A stretch of DNA of 15,117 nucleotides, taken from contig CAVBBU010000046.1 in NCBI GenBank assembly GCA_963593765.1, positions 1-15,117 on the forward strand, written 5' to 3'. This document shows positions 9,856-15,117 of the stretch, in pieces. Within the stretch, counting starts at the first letter, position 1, and each line of letters begins with the position of its first letter. This DNA is from CAVBBU01 sp963593765 (GTDB lineage Bacteria > Bacillota > Clostridia > Lachnospirales > Lachnospiraceae). Made by a program: the position numbers and the translations under genes. The notes beneath the pieces were generated by a model. It saw nothing but the letters and a program-made list of their open reading frames with translations, was not told where the DNA came from and did no database searches.

Positions 9856-10703
9856 ACTTTGGTTATATCCATTAATCTTTTTCGCTATTTCAAATCTTTA
9901 CCCCTATTGGCATACAAAATACCGCCAGTGGTATCGTAGTTCTTTGCGTAATAGTTATTTTGCAAACCTTCTGTATCCGCTTGCGCCATTTGATCTTGGT
10001 TTAGCACTTCCGTTTGCATTGCATTGTTTCTATTAATGCGTTTCTGTCGAATCATTGCTTTACGCCCCGCAAATATACCTAATGTATTTCCAAGCAATCC
10101 TCCGATCACTGCACCAACTGGACCTCCTACAGAAAAGCCGGCAGCAGAGCCCTTAAATCCTCCGCTAATAGCATTTTTTATAGCAGTTCCTTTTACGTCA
10201 TTATAAGCCTTTCTTGTATCAAGCAAATTCTACGTGTTGTAAGAAATCCCGTTTACTGTCGATGTTCCAGTCCCCGCCTAATTCATCATTTCGGTACCAG
10301 AGTGTTTATAATTAAACATTCCTATTGTGTCCGAAGCTAAATCAACTGCAGCCTATGCTGCTTTTCCATACTTGCCTGGAATCATCTTTGCTATAGTATC
10401 ACCATACGTTTTTATGTCTCTTGATGTACTATCGTTGAATTTACTATTCTATGACATCATCTCGCCGACGGCGTAAGCATTTTGGTAAACAGTATCTTTT
10501 ATATCGCCGCCAGTACCCGCTGCATTGTCTCCCTCATTAAATCTCGGGAGTTTCATGGATGTTATTTGACTCTACGTTGGTAACGATGTTGCATTTGTTT
10601 GCAAATACGATGTTGGAGAAGCTCCTATGCTGTTAATTGCATCGTTTCCCCAATTAAATCTCGGGATGTTGTTTATAATCCTTTTTCTTTGTTTTAGCTC
10701 CAT
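9852..10703 (-). CDS. Putative virion/ejection (cargo) protein with glycine-zipper segment
   Basis: A 283-residue product. The ATG at 10703-10701 lies inside the end of the muzzle gene, the frame is closed upstream by TAA at 10716, and the gene ends at TGA 9852-9854. Six in-frame TAGs (10572, 10449, 10353, 10278, 10230, 9885) must be read through. The N-terminal 60 residues are polar and hold two copies of a PRFN(W/E)G motif (10647-10664 and 10530-10547). Residues about 174-213 (10065-10184) are a hydrophobic glycine-rich run including GFSVGGPVGAVIGGLLG, resembling glycine-zipper membrane segments of podoviral ejection proteins. A basic stretch (RKAMIRQKRINR) follows. There is no signal peptide. 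The last TAG (9885) precedes the TGA by ten codons; reading it as Gln brings the stop exactly onto the ATG of the next gene. I cannot name a family from sequence alone. Position after the muzzle and the zipper suggest an internal protein ejected with DNA, but this is inference. Confidence 0.72.
10065..10184 (-). other. Glycine-zipper-like hydrophobic segment
   Basis: About 40 residues with small residues (Gly/Ala) at regular spacing among Val, Ile, Leu and Phe, core GFSVGGPVGAVIGGLLG, followed by a strongly basic tail. Such segments can insert in membranes or oligomerise. In a virion cargo gene this suits a protein that crosses the host envelope during DNA ejection. Inference from composition only. 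Confidence 0.55.
10694..10703 (-). promoter_or_regulatory. 10-bp gene overlap at muzzle / zipper-protein junction
   Basis: The downstream ATG (10703-10701) precedes the muzzle TAA (10696-10694) in a different frame. No Shine-Dalgarno sequence is visible upstream; the nearest purines are in TTTAGAACGTC. Re-initiation by terminating ribosomes is the likely route. Confidence 0.6.
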
Positions 10704-13700
10704 GACGTTCTAAATTTAGTAATAATGTACTGAATTGCTATATCAGTACGAGGTTTACTGTTTTCTACATAAGTCTCAAGGTACTTACCACGCATTCTAG
10801 CGCCGTAAATTCCGCAGTTTGTTTGTCTTGGTACAGAATACCTATAATTATGTTCTCTGAGAGTAATTTCACCACTCAAAGAGCTCTGCGCAATCTATGA
10901 TTCTGTATTCCAACTATACGAATGATTTGAGCTAAAATATGAGTTAGCGTCATTGTCGCTACTTTCTTTGATAAGCGAGCATTCGTCTTGAGGGGTTACA
11001 ATCTCCTAGCTGTCAAATACCTTTGTCGTAGTAGGATACTTATTTACTGCAAACTTCATAATAGCCTTAGCTATAGTGCCACCCCACGTTGTAGTGTATG
11101 TATTATCGGCGTTCCATTGAGCTATATCTAAGTTTTCATCACCCTTTACCAGATATGTGCCATTCGCAAATGTAAGCGCTTCGTCAAACTTTATATCGCA
11201 TAAAGATGTAAACTTGTTTATCGCCTCGTTATAAATAATAGACTATCCATCAATAAGAGTTTTGCCGACAATTTCATTGTACGATGAATCATAGAATATC
11301 TTTGGAATCTATGTATTCGATTTGTATTTGTCTATAAGAGACTGGACGAGGAATTTCTTAGTCAATGACAACTCTTGCCCACTATAGCATTTTATTTCGT
11401 TGTTATGATGATCAAACCAGTATAGCGTAGACTCTGACTGAGTATCGCAGAATTGCTGTTCGTGCATTCCGGAAGAAGTATCTACATAGTCATACCTGTT
11501 TAATACTCCTCCGTTTCCAAGGATTATAGAATTCCCATTATCATCAGTAGTAATAGCTCTTTCATTAACAGATACGGCACCAAATGCCTTCTGTTGCCAA
11601 AACATTAGCTGTGTTTTAAAATCCCTTATATTAGTGATGGATCCATACCGTGTATCTACATCTATGAAATTAGAGCTATAGAATTTTGTCCACGAATCAA
11701 TATGTTCGTTGTTTTCTTTTAGATTAGATGACCTAATTCTGTAATCAACGCGTTTATTAAAATCATCGGCATTTGTACTATCAAATGAAGCATGAACCCT
11801 AACTTTATCCTCTGATGAGTAAGCTGTATTATAAATGTATTCCGGCTCTAATTGCGAGTACATGCCCTCAATATTAGATGGTTGTATCTGTACTTGAGAG
11901 AAACCGTCGTTAGAAGATTCTCTGCTAAATTCGTGCCCGCCAGACAATCTGCAGTTTATTGTAGATTCTACTGGAATTGCATATCCAACCATCATTGATT
12001 TTGATCTATAGTTATACATGTCTTGCTTTTTAGAGCTATCTTTAGACATAAGTAACTAACACGGAGCTTTGTGCATTGATGTGTAATCTAGAACAGAAAT
12101 CACAACATCGCCATCAAATACAGCATTCCAATCATTACTATCACTACTAGCTTTAAAGTATTGCCCAGTGGAATAATAAACATTCTGCTCTCTAGCTTCA
12201 TTTGAATAGCCATTATACGGAGTTACATTCTTTCTTATATTACACAATGTTGTACCAGCAATACTTTCTATATTCACGCCATTATAAGACTAGTCTGTGA
12301 CAGATTTGAGTGTATTCTCATTGTTTTTGTAATAAGTGGTAGCACCTATGGTATTAGTAACAGTCAACTTCTCCGAGCTCACGCCATTTCCATTTATCTG
12401 AATTATTGCACATCTACCACCTGCGGCATATGGAGCGTTTAGTGTATGATATTTTCCATCTATGGTTGGGTAATCAAAACCAATCATTGGGTCTGAATCT
12501 TCTGCGCCTTTTATGATGTCGTACGCGTATGTCCATGTATCATCACCCTAATCTCCTCCTTTGTCAACAATAGCACCATCAGTTCCATACATTACAGCAT
12601 TGCAGAACTAATACTGTCCAACTGTGTCTATATGGTTTTTATATTCCAAGGTTGGCCACCATCGTCCATTTTCTTTCGTGTCTTGATTTGAACCCTTCTC
12701 TTGAAAACTCATTTTGATAACTTCGTTCCATTGCAAATCGGTTGCTATTTCTATGTTATTTATGTCATATGAAGCTGCAGAATCTTCTATAATCCCATTA
12801 CGTATAAATTCCAAATGCTTAAAGCTATCTTTCTAATCTGTGCGTACATACAATAAGGATCGTGCCTGTTCATACAGCTTTACATAAGCAAACACCTATT
12901 GGTCTATATGTCCTCTATTCTCAGACATTACCGGGTTATCAAACTTTCCTGGTTTTACATACCCCCAAAGCTTTACTGCTGACCCATACTTAGCAAGTAT
13001 ATACCAACGCATGTCGTTTATATACTTTGTAATAGAGTACATATACGGACTAGCCTCATAATATGTATGCCAAGCGGACTATGTTTCCATTTTAAGCATA
13101 TACGGATCAGTAATGTAATCCTTATTTGCATTATTCCCACCCTCGTCTATATAGTAGTATTTCCAAGGCTGGTCTGGTCCGCTTTTTACACCTGGCATAG
13201 TAAATAGGTTTATATTCGATATTCCTGGGCGCAAATAATACCTAGTCAACTTACTACCAACCATTTGGTTGTAGCTTTTATTGCCATCTAACTTTACGGC
13301 GCTACTGCCAAACAAGTATCGCAATGGCTGGAGCCTATAATCTTTGCCATTAAATACTGTTTTCATTGACTCTGGTTGATATACAACTTCTGGGGATACG
13401 AATTGCAAAATCTTGTCGTTGCCGAAATTAGTAGCACAAACCTTACAAGCATTTACTGAGTCACTCCCAACATCTGGGTCATAATCTTGATTCCAGAAGT
13501 ATTCAAAGTAAACGCCTTGCGCAACCATAGCCGTTGTCAATAATCCAGTAGGATAGTATACTGTACTTTTTGCTAGCTTTGTAGCAGGGTTCATATATTT
13601 TACTATCGGCTTACTTATGACGCCTTGTGATATTGTAGCGATATCCTACTCTCTTCTAGTACACCTAACTATCTCATATCCAACACATCCTTCAGGAAGG

Positions 13701-15117
13701 TTTCTTACATTGAACGCTACACCTAGCGGCAATGATGCTAAATCATATACAGTCCCATCTTGCGATTTATAATGGGATATAAATGTATTGAAATACTGGT
13801 CATATAGATTTGGGGTTCTAATATCTGCCACCCATTTAACTGGGCTAGGATTACCTGTTTTATCATATAGTATTATACCATATCTGTACAATTCATCTCT
13901 TCTTAAAGATTTCGTTAGCCACGATTCGGTATTTCTTCCAGGTTCGTTTGTTATTGGGATGCCGGCCTCTTCAAGCCCTCGGCTACCATGTACAAAAAAG
14001 CTTTTTGGTGTCTCTATTCCGGACTTGCACTTTATTATGTTATATTGAGTTCCTATTGACAATGCGGCACCGTCTACGTCACAGGTATCTATTGGAACAT
14101 AAGTTAGCACGAATCTCCATGATACATTAGTACCACTACCACCAAAATACCCCTCATTGTCATATATGCACTTATCAGATATAGAATCAAACTCCTGTTT
14201 ATTTATATCGTTATATGGGTTGAACGCGTCTTTGAGAATCTTTTCGTCATACGTTCCATCTGCATTAGGTTTTGGCCACGATCCATCTGTAAGCTACAAA
14301 TCTTCCTCTGTATCAATATTAACTAATTTTACATACCCATATTGATTCTTTCTATATGATCTAGCGTCCCACGCTTTAAATTCATCTTCATCTATAAACG
14401 TTTGCTTTTCTGCAACATTTGCAGCAAATAGCATCTAGTCTTTATTTTCTATAGAGTTCGGGATTATATGAACACCAGATATACTATTATACTCTTCTGG
14501 CGTTATCTAATCTAAAGCGTCTTGACCAACATCGTTAAAATAAAAACCTTCGGAGTCAGATCTATCAAATATTGAGTCATAAATAATCTCTATGGTCGGA
14601 ATTTGTCCATTTTGCTGTAGAGTTATTCTAAATATCTTAATCTTATTAAATTTTGCTCCAAGCTTAACATCTCCCAGAGCGGGGATCTGTATCTAAATAC
14701 CGCAGCTAGTCTTCTTCCCATAATTAGACCCAGATATCTGTAATACGTCAGTATTGTCAACCTTGCTAACATTTATTACTGGGATCTACTAACATGCTGG
14801 AGATACATCTGTAGCTATGCCGTGATCATTATACAGCTAATACGAATAAGTTACAAGGCCAGGATTCATTGCACCTGTAATATATTTTACAAACACAGGT
14901 TTATTGAACAGCACTGATGGGTATGACGAAACTGCGTCAATATCGTAGGCATCACTGTATGTTTTTGTAATATTAAGTACCAATATTGGGTTGAACGACG
15001 TGGCTATATATAACTTTATATTATCTTCTTGTTCATACTAAAATGAAATAGATACGGCTTTTGGCCATTTTGATTCATCTGTAGGCCAGTCTATAAGTTT
15101 TGATTTAAATATTATTA
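10694..15117 (-). CDS. Tail muzzle / stabilisation protein of crAss-like phage (5' end outside window, TAG read as Gln)
   Basis: Large structural protein of the podoviral tail, expected at the distal end of the portal-ring channel. The crAss-like family is distantly related to P22 gp10-type tail accessory factors. The frame is open for 1473 codons from the window edge to a TAA at 10694-10696 if TAG is read as an amino acid. I count 20 in-frame TAGs (10895, 11006, 11243, 11309, 12056, 12290, 12548, 12608, 12833, 12896, 13079, 13646, 14294, 14435, 14507, 14693, 14786, 14789, 14837, 15038). Family-like motifs: MLFAANVAEKQTF followed by AWDARSYR (14351-14434), GYFGGSGTNVSWRF (14111-14152), and the C-terminal VPRQTNC..YGARMRGKYLE (10778-10834). 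Composition is beta-rich with many Y, N, D and G residues, as expected for a propeller-like tail protein. The true start is beyond 15117. Its 3' end overlaps the next gene by 10 bp. I am fairly sure of the family; the exact position in the tail is inferred from crAss-like relatives. Confidence 0.82.

Larger units (their letters stand above)
1..15117 (-). other. Stop-codon recoding: TAG used as sense codon (code 15-like)
   Basis: In all five genes the only codons breaking the minus-strand frames are TAG. By hand count there are about 108: 62 in the giant ORF, 9, 11 and 6 in the three middle genes, and 20 in the muzzle fragment. The four visible gene ends are TAA or TGA. Glutamine is the assigned residue because TAG-to-Gln recoding is known in several crAss-like lineages and many sites sit in Q-rich contexts. 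The suppressor tRNA is not in this window, so the amino acid is inferred. Confidence 0.93.

Noticed and set aside
9852..9900. Programmed frameshift joining the 283- and 433-residue genes
   Set aside because: No slippery heptamer is evident, and the ATGA overlap with an in-frame ATG explains the arrangement more simply.
11309..14110. Separate small minus-strand genes (for example 11309-12049, 13079-13594, 13646-14110)
   Set aside because: All share one frame, are separated only by TAG codons and read as one muzzle-type protein, so they are fragments of a recoded gene and not independent genes or a pseudogene.
1..15117. Degraded prophage with many nonsense mutations
   Set aside because: Decay would give TAA, TGA and frameshifts as well; only TAG interrupts the frames and every gene ends cleanly at its neighbour.

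Overview
The window looks like part of the virion-protein block of a crAss-like podovirus (order Crassvirales) that infects a Bacteroidetes host and reads TAG as a sense codon, most simply glutamine (genetic code 15). All coding is on the minus strand, so it runs from the high to the low coordinates. With the standard code the minus strand breaks into about two dozen short ORFs. Those ORFs share frames, and every internal break is a TAG. Reading TAG as an amino acid merges them into five long genes. The four gene ends inside the window are TAA, TGA, TGA and TAA, never TAG. By hand I count about 108 in-frame TAG codons.

Layout in order of transcription: (1) 15117-10694, the 3' part of a large tail muzzle / stabilisation protein, whose 5' end lies outside the window; (2) 10703-9852, a 283-residue protein with a glycine-zipper-like hydrophobic segment; (3) 9855-8554, a 433-residue Q/N/A-rich helical protein with an S/T-rich repeat; (4) 8557-7091, a 488-residue helical protein with a beta-rich C-terminal domain; (5) 7088 to beyond position 1, a giant ORF of at least 2362 residues with no end in the window. 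Junctions are a 10-bp overlap, two ATGA overlaps and a 2-nt gap. There is no non-coding stretch of any size, no RNA gene, and no recognisable promoter or terminator between genes. This suggests one tightly coupled late transcript.

The order muzzle, then a few mid-size proteins, then giant ORFs matches the crAss-like virion block. In that block the muzzle closes the portal/tail channel, cargo proteins packed in the head or tail are ejected with the DNA, and giant ORFs include or adjoin the virion RNA polymerase. The muzzle assignment rests on recognised motifs. The cargo assignments rest on position, composition and family resemblance. The giant ORF has no polymerase signature in the visible part, but it carries a candidate PD-(D/E)XK nuclease-like core, glycine-rich hydrophobic stretches, long charged helices and a strong basic patch.

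No gene start has a clear Shine-Dalgarno sequence and upstream regions are A/T-rich, as is usual in Bacteroidetes and their phages. One gene has TAG as its fourth codon, so it could hardly be made without TAG decoding. Plus-strand ORFs appear to be shadows of these genes.
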